From contig OY969772.1 of assembly GCA_963702935.1 (NCBI GenBank), positions 1,116,001 through 1,180,000 on the forward strand: a DNA stretch of 64,000 bases. The letters run 5' to 3'. This document shows positions 35,286 to 43,417 of the stretch, piece after piece. The notes below the pieces were generated by a model. It had not been told where the DNA came from. It did no database searches and saw only the letters and a list, made by a program, of their open reading frames with translations. Made by a program: the position numbers and the translations under genes. Within the stretch, counting starts at the first letter, position 1. Every line of letters begins with the position of its first letter. Origin of the DNA: DAOTWA01 sp963702935. Its GTDB lineage: Bacteria; Chloroflexota; Anaerolineae; Anaerolineales; Anaerolineaceae.

Positions 35286-35495
35286 GTAGTCGTTTCCCAG
35301 ACCGCACCACCCTTATGGGTCGATGAAGCAGGTTGCGCCTGGACGCACCATTTTAGGAAATCGAAGCACTCTCCAATTCGGAGGGCGTTTTTAGTTGCAC
35401 AGAAGCGAGAGAAAAGTATAATCAATGGTGATGGGGGGAAAGATCCCCTGGCCGATTTAAAAGAAGCGGGGTGGTCAAAAACCGACCGCTCCATA
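35286..35495 (+). repeat. Family A long repeat with hairpin and embedded promoter
   Basis: Holds CCAGACCGCACCACCC, the line CTGGACGCACCATTTTAGG, a hairpin CACTCTCC/GGAGGGCG followed by TTTTT (about 35361-35391), then TTGCAC (35395-35400), 16 bases and TATAAT (35417-35422). It ends with GGTGGTCAAAAACCGACC. The promoter points at the AlbA_2 gene 91 bases on. The order terminator then promoter is the same in copies at 41165, 54890 and 55473. Confidence 0.7.
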
Positions 35496-35512
35496 CTCAC
35501 TTCGGAGGTAAT

Positions 35513-36931
35513 ATGAATATTAGCACCGTAGCCGCCAATCATTCCCTTGAAGATAAATTATCAGAAACTGACGAAGGGCATTTCCTTGATTTTAAAAGCA
35601 AAAGGATTAAACCATCATCTGCTCAAGAGCATTTTGTCTCTTTCGCAAATACAGATGGTGGTGAACTTTATATCGGCATTGAAGACAAGAAAACACAAGG
35701 GGAAAGATTTTATGGGTTTTCTAACGCCGAAGAAGCTAATGCCGTAATACAATTATTATTTACTCAAACAGAACCAAGTGTTGAGGGTGTATATGCAGAG
35801 TTTATTAATTTTGGTAAACGCGGCCTTGTATTACATCTTATCATTCCAAAAAGCCCACGCATTCACTACACAGCCTCCAAAGAATGCTATATTCGCGTAA
35901 ACGCTAGCACAAAAAGAATTAAAGACGATGAAATATTACAACTATCGTATGCGAAAGGAGCTTACAGCTTTGAGCATTCTATACAGCCGCAAGTTGAAAT
36001 TGATAGGCTTTTAACAAGTGAATACCTTGAAAGTTATATGGAAAGAATAGACGCAAAACAAGGCAAAATATCATTTTTGTACAAACAAGGTCTTCTCGCA
36101 AAAGAAGATGAAAAATATACACCAAGAGCCGCAAGCGTTTTACTTTTTGACGACGAGCCACAGGCAATACTAAATACAAGATGTGCTATCAAGGTATATA
36201 GATTGCAAACAACAGAAAAAGAATACAAAAGAGAATATTTACAGGGGCAGCCAACAACCATAGAAGGTCCGCTAGAAAAGCAGATTTACAAAGTAATCGA
36301 AACAGTTAATTCTATATTAAAAAATGTCAGCTACAATGTTGACGGGAAAATTGTCAAACTACGTTATCCGACAGACGCTTTACACGAAATACTAGTCAAT
36401 GCTGTTATTCATAGAGATTACAGTATAAACGATGATATTCATGTTAGAATTTACGACAACAGAATAGAAATTCAAAGCCCCGGAAAACTACCCGGATATA
36501 TTACAATACAAAATATTCTCAAGGAAAGATATTCGCGTAATCCAAATATTGTCCGAATGTTACACAAATTGCCCGAGCCGGTAAATCATGATATTGGGGA
36601 AGGATTGGACACAGCGTTCAATGCCATGAAGAAAGCGGGGTTGGTAAATCCAGAAATAAAGGAATTAGAAAATGCGGTAGTAGTTACCATAGAGCATCGC
36701 AGAATTGCCTCTCTTGAACAATTAGCGATTGAATATCTTCAAGAGCACGACGAAATTTCAAATAAAATCCTTCGAGAACTTTCTGGCGAGGAATCGGAAA
36801 ATAAAGTAAAAAAGGCATTACAAAAGCTAAGGGAACAGAGAATTATTGATGTCATTGATCCAGAAGCAAGCGTATTTGGGTATAAATATCGTAGAGGAGA
36901 GATTTTTTCGAAACATGCAGCAAGTGAATAA
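35513..36931 (+). CDS. AlbA_2 (Schlafen-type) ATP-binding protein
   Basis: 472 residues from ATG 35513 (TTCGGAGGTAAT upstream). Residues about 15-130 form the AlbA_2 domain: EGHFLDFKSKRI, FVSFANTDGGELYIGIEDKK and KECYIRVNASTKRI, a nucleic-acid binding fold. The middle carries a GHKL-like ATPase region (ALHEILVNAVIHRDYSIN, RIEIQSPGKLPG), and the C terminus is a winged-helix segment. Such proteins occur as regulators and in defence islands. The gene is strikingly AT-rich against its neighbours, so recent transfer is likely. It is driven by the promoter inside the preceding repeat. Confidence 0.85.
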   Translation: MNISTVAANHSLEDKLSETDEGHFLDFKSKRIKPSSAQEHFVSFANTDGGELYIGIEDKKTQGERFYGFSNAEEANAVIQLLFTQTEPSVEGVYAEFINFGKRGLVLHLIIPKSPRIHYTASKECYIRVNASTKRIKDDEILQLSYAKGAYSFEHSIQPQVEIDRLLTSEYLESYMERIDAKQGKISFLYKQGLLAKEDEKYTPRAASVLLFDDEPQAILNTRCAIKVYRLQTTEKEYKREYLQGQPTTIEGPLEKQIYKVIETVNSILKNVSYNVDGKIVKLRYPTDALHEILVNAVIHRDYSINDDIHVRIYDNRIEIQSPGKLPGYITIQNILKERYSRNPNIVRMLHKLPEPVNHDIGEGLDTAFNAMKKAGLVNPEIKELENAVVVTIEHRRIASLEQLAIEYLQEHDEISNKILRELSGEESENKVKKALQKLREQRIIDVIDPEASVFGYKYRRGEIFSKHAASE

Positions 36932-36938
36932 ATAGCCG

Positions 36939-37116
36939 TAGGGTGAGCGGAGGGGTGGATAGGTCTGCCCGCCTTTGCTGAGTCCGTTCTCCACCCCGGA
37001 ACCCACCCATTGGTCGTTGGCGAATGAAATCGGCGGGACCAGAGCGGTGGGTTGCGGAGCAACCGGCAGGAATTCACGGCCGGGTACTCATGCCCCCCTA
37101 CCCACCCTCCCCACTT
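36939..37116. repeat. Family B repeat, long form
   Basis: Begins TAGGGTGAGCGGAGGGGTGG and includes CGTTCTCCACCCCGGAACCC and TTGGTCGTTGGCGAATG, then GCGGTGGGTTGCGGAGC. It ends near CCTACCCACCCTCCCC. The arrangement equals that of 26923-27056. It follows the AlbA_2 gene directly. Confidence 0.6.
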
Positions 37117-37138
37117 TCCAGGCGACGAGCAGCAATGA

Positions 37139-37168
37139 AGCGCTCTCCGTCTCTGGAGAGCGCTTTTT
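37139..37168 (+). terminator. Strong terminator-like hairpin
   Basis: AGCGCTCTCC, GTCTCT loop, GGAGAGCGCT, then TTTT: a perfect 10-bp stem. It has the same layout as the hairpin inside the family A long repeats and may be a truncated copy. It lies between two genes facing each other. Confidence 0.75.
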
Positions 37169-37243
37169 GTTTAGCTGGATTTGAAGCATGGACAACGATC
37201 GTTATCACCCCCACCATCCGAACATTCAAGCGGACAGCAGCCT

Positions 37244-37603
37244 CTAAAAACTGAGGGAAGCCGCCCCAGACGCCAGATACTCAACCGCATTGGCGGCGCT
37301 GACGATGCGCGCTCCTGGGATCAAGTCGGCTTCGCTAATCCCGCGCGGCTTGGCGCAAGCCCCGCAGGCCCAAATCTGTCCGCCGTTGGCGAGAAAGGAC
37401 TGCATCACGTCCTTGAGGGGTTGGAAACCTTCCTTGCAGATATCATCCGCGTATCCCCGGGTGGCGTTCCAGACCCCGTCGATGGTCAACAAAACGACCA
37501 CTTCCTGGTCGGCTGAGGCCGCCACGTTCCCGACCACGAATGAAAGCGTCGTCCGTTCGGCATCTTCACGCCCATGGGTGCAATTAATCAACAGCTTAGC
37601 CAT
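37244..37603 (-). CDS. DsrE family protein
   Basis: 119 residues of the DsrE/DsrF fold. N-terminal KLLINCTHGREDAERTTLSF binds the fold's nucleotide-like pocket, VVVLLTIDGVW is the second strand, and GGQIWACGACAKPRGI carries the two cysteines typical of sulfur-carrying members. DsrE proteins relay sulfane sulfur as persulfide. It sits 27 bases downstream of a TusA-domain protein, its usual partner, so the two probably form a small sulfur-relay operon. Cytoplasmic. Confidence 0.85.
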   Translation of the reverse strand: MAKLLINCTHGREDAERTTLSFVVGNVAASADQEVVVLLTIDGVWNATRGYADDICKEGFQPLKDVMQSFLANGGQIWACGACAKPRGISEADLIPGARIVSAANAVEYLASGAASLSF

Positions 37604-37630
37604 TTCAAATTCTCCTTCCTAACTAGGGGC

Positions 37631-38338
37631 TCACTTCTTCATCAGGTAAAAATGGAGCCCCTGACCTGCTCCGCGCTCCAGGCTCAAAAGCGAGTTTCCG
37701 GAAAGACGGCACCACGCTTCGATGTCTTCTTTGGCGGTGGGGTCATCCACGTAGACTTCGAGCACCTGCCCGGAGCTCAATTCATTCAGCTTGTGCTTGA
37801 TGGAGGGCGTCAGGAGAGCGCAGGTTGAATCCCGTCCCCCGCCGGTGTCCATCTTTAAGAGCGCGTCCGCCCGGAGAGACGATTTTGCGGCGGGTAGCTG
37901 CCCGGTGGGTGCGCTGTTCTCCGCTTGAGGGATGGACGCCTCGAGCCGGGCTTGAACCGGTTGAAATCCGCTGCAAAGTAAATCTAGCCCATCGATGCGG
38001 CCATCGCGAAGAGAGCAATAGAGCTGCTGCTCAGCCGTATAGGGCTCTCCATTCTTTTCAAATCGCAGCCGGTAAAAAATTGCCAGCTTCCCCCCCACCT
38101 GCGCAACCCGGAATTGCTCTGTCTGCATGGCATCGCACTTGCCAAACCATCCCTCGACTTTCTGAGTTAAGGCAGACGCGCTCTCCAGCGCATCGATGCG
38201 CTTCGGCGTCATCAGACGGCTGCGCACCTCCGGGTGGCAGATCCCTGCCAGGCGCTGGAAATCTTTTTCGACCAGCGCCCCAATCCACGCTTCGCCCAAC
38301 TGCTGCACGACTTGATCGTTCCCCTGCAAACCGGTCAT
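37631..38338 (-). CDS. NTF2-like/TusA fusion protein
   Basis: About 235 residues from ATG 38338 (AAAGGAGGATAG upstream). Residues 1-115 look like a SnoaL/NTF2-type cone (WIGALVEKDFQRLAGICHPE, KLAIFYRLRFEKNGEPYTAE). The last 80 are a TusA domain: STCALLTP holds the sulfur-carrying Cys followed by the usual Pro, then LNELSSGQVLEVYVDDPTA and WCRLSGNSLLSLE. It probably hands sulfur to or from the DsrE protein encoded next. The N-terminal fusion is unusual and suggests a substrate-sensing role. Confidence 0.72.
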   Translation of the reverse strand: MTGLQGNDQVVQQLGEAWIGALVEKDFQRLAGICHPEVRSRLMTPKRIDALESASALTQKVEGWFGKCDAMQTEQFRVAQVGGKLAIFYRLRFEKNGEPYTAEQQLYCSLRDGRIDGLDLLCSGFQPVQARLEASIPQAENSAPTGQLPAAKSSLRADALLKMDTGGGRDSTCALLTPSIKHKLNELSSGQVLEVYVDDPTAKEDIEAWCRLSGNSLLSLERGAGQGLHFYLMKK

Positions 38339-38432
38339 GGCTATCCTCCTTTCGATTGGATGCAATCCAATACCGTTTACCGATGCTCTAGAGGATAGCG
38401 GTAATCGTGACGATTTTCGTCAGGAAAATTCC

Positions 38433-41054
38433 CTATCTTGGGGAGTCGGGCTCCCTATTTTGTGGGGGGAAGATTTTCTTTTGCCGGGCAGCCGCGGCCG
38501 CTTCCAGGCGGGAATGCACGTTCAATTTTGCCAGGATCGTCGAAACGTGGTGATCCACCGTTTTCATGGCGATGGACAGTTGCCTGGAAATCTCGGCGTT
38601 ATTCAAGCCCTCGACCAACAAAGCCAGGATTTCCATTTCCCGGGCGGTCAGCCCTTCAGGGTTGGCTTTGGTAGCTGGCCTCGGTCCCCTCGGCACCCCT
38701 TTTACCCCCTCAAGGCGCATTTGTTCGCGCAGCGCTCTGGCAGCCGGCTGCGCCCCCAGGTGCTCGAAGATCGCCAGGGCCTGAAGTCGGGCTTCCTGGT
38801 CCCCTTCGGCCAGGGCCATCGCCTGCTCAAACGGGCATCCCACGCGTTCCCATTCTGCCGCCGCGGTACGGAAGTCCCCTTCCAGCGTGGCCCGGTAGCA
38901 CAAAGGGAGGCCATCGCGAGGAGCTTCGCCGCTTGCGCGCCACATCCACAACGCGATGGGGCCCAATTGCCATACGTCCCCGGCCCGGCGCGCCATTTCG
39001 ACCACCTGAGAAGCTTCCTCTAAAACTTGCCGGCGGTCGCCGCGCCACCAGGCGGCTTCAGCCCGGGCAGCCGCAACAGGCGCCATTCGCTGAAGCTCGC
39101 CGGTGGGCAACGCCATGTCTCGGGCCCGCTCCAACCATTGGAGGGCCTGCGGATGCCCCTGCCGCGCCCTGACGTGGCCAAGGGTGGTCACCGCCGGGAG
39201 AGCCATCACCACGGAGCCCACATCCAGGCGAATGACTTCCTCCGCCTCGCGGGCTGCCTCCGCCCACAGGCCCTGTTCAAAGTGCATGCGCGCCTGCCAA
39301 CCGCGCAGATAGACGTTGTAAGTATCCATATCGCGATCGGCGGTATAGGCAATTCCCCGGCCGAGAACCTCCGCGGCGGAGCGGTAATCGCGGTGCATGA
39401 CCGCAATCGAGGCGATATTGGCGTAACAGCGCGCCACGTGGTCGTGCATCTCCTGCGCCTGGGCCATCGATAAGGCTCGTTCGAGCTTCTTCAACCCGTT
39501 CTCCTGGCCGGATAACAGTTCCGCCATGCCGATATTCGTCAAGGCGTGCAGGATAATTTCATCATCCCGTATCGTTTCGGCCAGTTGAAGCGCCCGGTTG
39601 CCCCATTGGATGGCGGCTTCGGTCTCCTCGGCAAGCATATATAATTGAGAACGGTTGCTATAGGCCATGGCCAGCTCCTGCCCGGGGGGCAGTTGTTCGA
39701 GCAGTCCGATAGCATCCGCCGCGAAACGGTCGGCTGCCTGTTTGTTCCCTTGAAACCAGTAAATACGCGACAGCCAGCGCAGATCATCGCCCGCGCGATC
39801 CATGCGCCCGCTCTGGCGCCAATATTGGATAGCCTCCTCGCGCAGCCGGATCGCCGGGTCCATCTTGCCGGTCAGGTAATATTCGAACGCAAGCCCATCC
39901 AGGAGACGGGCGTGTTCGTCCGCGGCCAGCAGGTGGCTGTAGCGCAGGGCGGTTTGATAATGGCGGGCGGCTTCGCGGTGCGCCCCGTGATGGCTGGCCT
40001 CCTGGGCGGCGCGCGGCGCATACGCCAGCACCCGCTGCTCGTCCTCCGCTCCTACCGCATGGTGGACGAACAGGGCCAGCGGAACGCTGTTTTTACGCTC
40101 GTGCAGCGCCAGCAGAATCTTTTGGTGCAGGGTTTTGGAGCGGCTGAAAGGGACAAACTCGCTGATGGCCAGGCGCGCCAGCTCATGCCGAAATGACAGC
40201 GCATTCCCCAGGGGGGTATCTCCGGCGGGGACGAGAAACCCACCTTCGATACAGGCGTCGATGGCCGAGGGCTCCGGCTGAAGGATGTCTTCCAGCAGCC
40301 AGAGCTGGGCCGCCCCGGGGACGATGGATACCAATTCGAGAACGGCTCGGGCGGAGGCCGATAGGTGCGCGGCGCGCGTAAACACCGCATCCCGCACCGT
40401 TTTCGGAATTTGCTCATCCTGACTGCGCAGGACTTCGGTGACAAAAAAGGGGTTGCCCCGGGTGGCCTGATAAACCCCTTTTGCGGGCCGGTTGGCTTGC
40501 CTGGCTAACACCGCCACCGCATTTTCAGACAACGGCTCGAGCGGGAGGCGAACAGTTTGCCCGCCCGGAAAATTGCCCAGCGTTTCTCGCAGCAGGTGCT
40601 GGCTCCCGACCTCATCGTCCCGGAAGGTCAGAATCAATACGGAATGGGTTTGATCGATCCTGCGGCCCAGGTACTTAAGCAAGTCCAAGGTGGCGCCGTC
40701 CGCCCAGTGCACGTCCTCAAAAACGACGAGCGTCGCGTCAGGGTTGTCGCGGAGCGATTGCAGCAGCGCCAGCGCGACCGTCAGCCAGTTCGCGCCGGAA
40801 TTGAGCAGATCGAGCAAAGCGGGGATCTTTTGCAGGGCGATATCGTACAGGGGGCCTAATGGGCGAGGGGTAAACAACGGGTCACAGGCGCCCCAATAGA
40901 CCAGACCCGCCGGGCGATAAGGCGCCGTAAAATCCGCGACGAAAGACGTTTTGCCTACGCCCGCCTCGCCGCTGACCAGGATGATCGAGCCCTGCCCCTG
41001 GCGCGCCCGATTTAGGGCATTTTGCAGCGCCCCTCGCTGCGTCTCTCGTTCCAA
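38433..41054 (-). CDS. LAL-type LuxR family regulator, intact
   Basis: 873 residues. N-terminal AAA-type ATPase with Walker A VSGEAGVGKTSFV near residue 25 and Walker B-like LVVFEDVHWADG near 110. A long TPR-like helical middle follows, and the C-terminal LuxR helix-turn-helix is LTAREMEILALLVEGLNNAE, then SIAMKTVDHHVSTILAKL. Ligand and ATP-controlled activator of the MalT/LAL class. It lies just upstream of the TusA/DsrE pair on the same strand (about 95 bases), so control of sulfur relay genes is a fair guess. Contrast the broken paralogue at 31022. Confidence 0.86.
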   Translation of the reverse strand: MERETQRGALQNALNRARQGQGSIILVSGEAGVGKTSFVADFTAPYRPAGLVYWGACDPLFTPRPLGPLYDIALQKIPALLDLLNSGANWLTVALALLQSLRDNPDATLVVFEDVHWADGATLDLLKYLGRRIDQTHSVLILTFRDDEVGSQHLLRETLGNFPGGQTVRLPLEPLSENAVAVLARQANRPAKGVYQATRGNPFFVTEVLRSQDEQIPKTVRDAVFTRAAHLSASARAVLELVSIVPGAAQLWLLEDILQPEPSAIDACIEGGFLVPAGDTPLGNALSFRHELARLAISEFVPFSRSKTLHQKILLALHERKNSVPLALFVHHAVGAEDEQRVLAYAPRAAQEASHHGAHREAARHYQTALRYSHLLAADEHARLLDGLAFEYYLTGKMDPAIRLREEAIQYWRQSGRMDRAGDDLRWLSRIYWFQGNKQAADRFAADAIGLLEQLPPGQELAMAYSNRSQLYMLAEETEAAIQWGNRALQLAETIRDDEIILHALTNIGMAELLSGQENGLKKLERALSMAQAQEMHDHVARCYANIASIAVMHRDYRSAAEVLGRGIAYTADRDMDTYNVYLRGWQARMHFEQGLWAEAAREAEEVIRLDVGSVVMALPAVTTLGHVRARQGHPQALQWLERARDMALPTGELQRMAPVAAARAEAAWWRGDRRQVLEEASQVVEMARRAGDVWQLGPIALWMWRASGEAPRDGLPLCYRATLEGDFRTAAAEWERVGCPFEQAMALAEGDQEARLQALAIFEHLGAQPAARALREQMRLEGVKGVPRGPRPATKANPEGLTAREMEILALLVEGLNNAEISRQLSIAMKTVDHHVSTILAKLNVHSRLEAAAAARQKKIFPPQNREPDSPR

Positions 41055-41164
41055 AAGCGTCCATTTAAATCCTCAGCCGGTATTCGGCTCCATTCTACGA
41101 TTATAGCGTATCCTTATCGAAATTTTCAGACAGAATAAGTCCACATAGCCCCCCACGATCTCGC

Positions 41165-41335
41165 AGTTGATGAAGCAGGGCGCTTCTGGACGCATCGCTT
41201 TATGAAACCGAAGCATTCTCCAATGGAAGACGTTTTTAGTTGCACAGGAATGAGGAAAAAGTATAATTGATGATAATGGGGAGAGTGACCCTCTAAACAA
41301 TTATTGAGAAGCGGTGCGGTCAAAAATCAACCCGC
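41165..41335 (+). repeat. Family A long repeat with embedded promoter
   Basis: GTTGATGAAGCAGGGCGC, CTGGACGCATCGCTTTATG, a weakened hairpin ending in GTTTTT, then TTGCAC (41241-41246), 16 bases and TATAAT (41263-41268). It closes with GCGGTGCGGTCAAAAATC. The promoter points at the gene at 41440. The left edge with GACCGCACC is lost. Confidence 0.68.
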
Positions 41336-41439
41336 CCTTACTCACTGGTTACTTAAGCTCGTTAACCCAAGAAACCTTTGTTAGGTCAAGAAGCCTCAGC
41401 CTCTTTGCCGGCCTAATCCGTACTCACTTTAAAAATGGA

Positions 41440-42249
41440 ATGTCTAATATGTTCCCTTATAAACCGCCTTTGTCTCAATACTTAACTAATGTGCCTAGCC
41501 AATTAGATAATAATTTAATCAAATCGATAGGTGATATAAAACAACCATGGGCTGATTTAGCCGATCCTCCTGAGCTAGACGAGTTTTCTGCAAAAACTTT
41601 CTTTGTAATAGGTATGATTAGAAGATACATTCTTTCTGCGAATGCCATCCTCGGAGTAATGGATCATGAAGAGTTCTTAACGGCGTATTTATTATTATGC
41701 GTAGGTATCGAGCTTCTAGGTAGATGCTGTCACCCAGATAAGCTTATAAGACAACATCCAACAAACAAAAGCAATGAAAGGCTAAAGGAAGGATTTGAGT
41801 TTATTCGAAGATCACATCTTCCACAGAGCCAAGTAGTTGCGACCAATCATTTCAAAATGGAAAATGGTGGATATTCGATCGAAGATCTCATTAATCTAAG
41901 AAATTTAGTTGCTCATGGAGGAGGAATTACTAAGGCAACGACAATTAAAGGTGATGTTGAACTTTTGAACGAGTTGCGTACTGCCTTATGGTGTGTTCCG
42001 AACGGGGACAGTGATCCCCAATTAGGGACTGGGCCCAGAGAAGGAGCTCTTGATCGTTATTTTGTCATGCTTGCAACTGGGGATATAGAAATGTGTGACC
42101 GATTAGCATCAGCCGCTGTTTCGCCTGTACCTGTGCAACTTCAACAAAATCATACATGGCGCTTTGACAAAATGCTTATTGAGGAGATTAAAGATCATAT
42201 TAACAACAATTTACAAGCTGGGGCTCCTCCCGTCAGTGGAGGATTTTAA
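41440..42249 (+). CDS. Unknown protein with HEPN-like RxxxxH motif
   Basis: 269 residues from ATG 41440 (or 41449). No membrane helix. Residues about 50-105 are helical (FVIGMIRRYILSANAIL, FLTAYLLLCVGIELLGRCC). At residue about 155, in DLINLRNLVAHGG, R-N-L-V-A-H fits the R-x4-6-H motif with a polar residue after Arg that marks HEPN ribonucleases. That match is short, so the call stays tentative. AT-rich, preceded by a repeat-borne promoter and followed by a DUF2971 gene, it looks like acquired, possibly defence-related, cargo. Confidence 0.5.
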   Translation: MSNMFPYKPPLSQYLTNVPSQLDNNLIKSIGDIKQPWADLADPPELDEFSAKTFFVIGMIRRYILSANAILGVMDHEEFLTAYLLLCVGIELLGRCCHPDKLIRQHPTNKSNERLKEGFEFIRRSHLPQSQVVATNHFKMENGGYSIEDLINLRNLVAHGGGITKATTIKGDVELLNELRTALWCVPNGDSDPQLGTGPREGALDRYFVMLATGDIEMCDRLASAAVSPVPVQLQQNHTWRFDKMLIEEIKDHINNNLQAGAPPVSGGF

Positions 42250-42288
42250 TAAATCAGATGATCATTTCCAATTACGCGCACAAAGCTC

Positions 42289-42372
42289 GTAGGGTGCGGT
42301 CGTACCCCAGACCGCACCACCTTCTTAGACCAATGAATTAAGCGGTGCGGTCAAAACCCGATCACACCCTAC
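42289..42372. repeat. Family A repeat, 84-bp form
   Basis: Left end GTAGGGTGCGGTC (42289-42301), right end GATCACACCCTAC (42360-42372), with two inner GACCGCACC/GGTGCGGTC arms. It separates the HEPN-like and DUF2971 genes. Confidence 0.72.
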
Positions 42373-42402
42373 TGCTGCGTTGAATATGGGGAAAGGATAA
42401 TT

Positions 42403-43023
42403 ATGCCTCGGAACATTAAGGGAAAAGGGTATCTGAATAGATATACGAGCTTACCCTTCCTACTTGATATCCTGTGTAACAAGAGATTAACATTAGTCGA
42501 TCCCGCAAAGTGGGAGGACGAAAATAATTCATATTTCATGAAGTTGTATAAGGCAAAGTCGGAGCATAAATCTGTCTTGGCTTTATGTTTTGCCGAATCT
42601 CAGTCTAGCGCCGCTGAAAAGTACCATAATTGGAAAATATATGCGGGCAATTCCAGTGGTGTTTGTATTCAGTTTTTCAAAAGTGAATTGATCTCGTGCA
42701 TCAAACCTGTTCCAGGAATCAATTCTAAAAGTGTAACATATAGGACAATTAAACAAATCGAAAACGACTGTCAGAATACTTCCTGGTGTCAATTGCCATT
42801 TGTAAAACGACGGGCATTCGATGGTGAGACCGAGTTCCGAGTTATTTACGAAAATGATTCGGAAGAAATTATGACGAAAGATGTATCGATTGAACTTAGC
42901 TGTATTTCAAGGATCACCTTAAATCCTTGGATTCCAAAATCTGTTTATAATTCGGTCTGTAATGTGATAAAAGCAATCGAGGGGTGTAATTATCTTGATT
43001 TTAAGACAAACAGATCTTCTTAA
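42403..43023 (+). CDS. DUF2971 domain protein
   Basis: 206 residues. The family pattern is clear: LNRYTSLPFLLDILCNKRLT, then DPAKWEDENNSYFM, then a middle strand SVLALCFAESQSS, WKIYAGNSSGVCIQF, and FVKRRAFDGETEFRVIYE. DUF2971 proteins are of unknown activity; they occur often among accessory and defence genes. AT-rich like the gene before it, which suggests the two arrived together. AAAGGATAATT precedes the start. No membrane segment. Confidence 0.78.
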   Translation: MPRNIKGKGYLNRYTSLPFLLDILCNKRLTLVDPAKWEDENNSYFMKLYKAKSEHKSVLALCFAESQSSAAEKYHNWKIYAGNSSGVCIQFFKSELISCIKPVPGINSKSVTYRTIKQIENDCQNTSWCQLPFVKRRAFDGETEFRVIYENDSEEIMTKDVSIELSCISRITLNPWIPKSVYNSVCNVIKAIEGCNYLDFKTNRSS

Positions 43024-43085
43024 CTATGAAAGATGGAAAAGAGTGGGTGAAAAAATTGCAAGGTTAAACAATGATATATAGTTTG

Positions 43086-43400
43086 TAGGGTGCGGTCGTT
43101 CTCCATCTGTCCCAACTAATTCATAAAAATCACCCGGAGTTAGGGCGCATCACTCTTCCAAGAGGGCGAATTTCTGATGGCAGGCTGAGATCCGGTGGAA
43201 ATTTCGATGGATTTTATAGCAATAAACCCCTTCATGTCGGCGTGATGTGATCTGGAAACGCCAATCTCAGGAATTAGTTGGAACAGATGGTCGTTCTCCA
43301 GACCGCACCACCCTCGTGGATTGATGAAACAGGGCGCTCCTGGACGCATCGTTTATGAAACCGAAGCGCCCTCCATTCAAGAGGGCGCTTTTTGTGCTGT
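43086..43400 (+). repeat. Family A repeat interrupted by a MITE, with terminator hairpin
   Basis: Starts GTAGGGTGCGGTC (43087 on), is split at 43094-43299 by another element, and resumes as CCAGACCGCACCACCC and CTGGACGCATCGTTTATG. It ends in a strong hairpin AGCGCCCTC/GAGGGCGCT followed by TTTT (43365-43393). The promoter part seen in other long copies is missing. The hairpin reads toward the end of the helicase gene. Confidence 0.7.
43094..43299. mobile_element. MITE-like element with 18-bp inverted ends inside repeat A
   Basis: Inner ends ATCTGTCCCAACTAATTC (43105 on) and GAATTAGTTGGAACAGAT (to 43288) are inverted copies with one mismatch. On both sides lies GGTCGTTCTCC (43094-43104 and 43289-43299), the target duplication with its shared edge bases. 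About 190 bp with no ORF, so it depends on a transposase elsewhere. It lies within a family A repeat. Confidence 0.82.
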
Positions 43401-43417
43401 CACGGACGTTGGGAAGT

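Noticed and set aside
41314..41439. attC-like cores GTTAACC and GTTAGGT before the HEPN-like gene
   Set aside because: The cores fit GTTRRRY loosely, but no matching RYYYAAC partner or hairpin is present.
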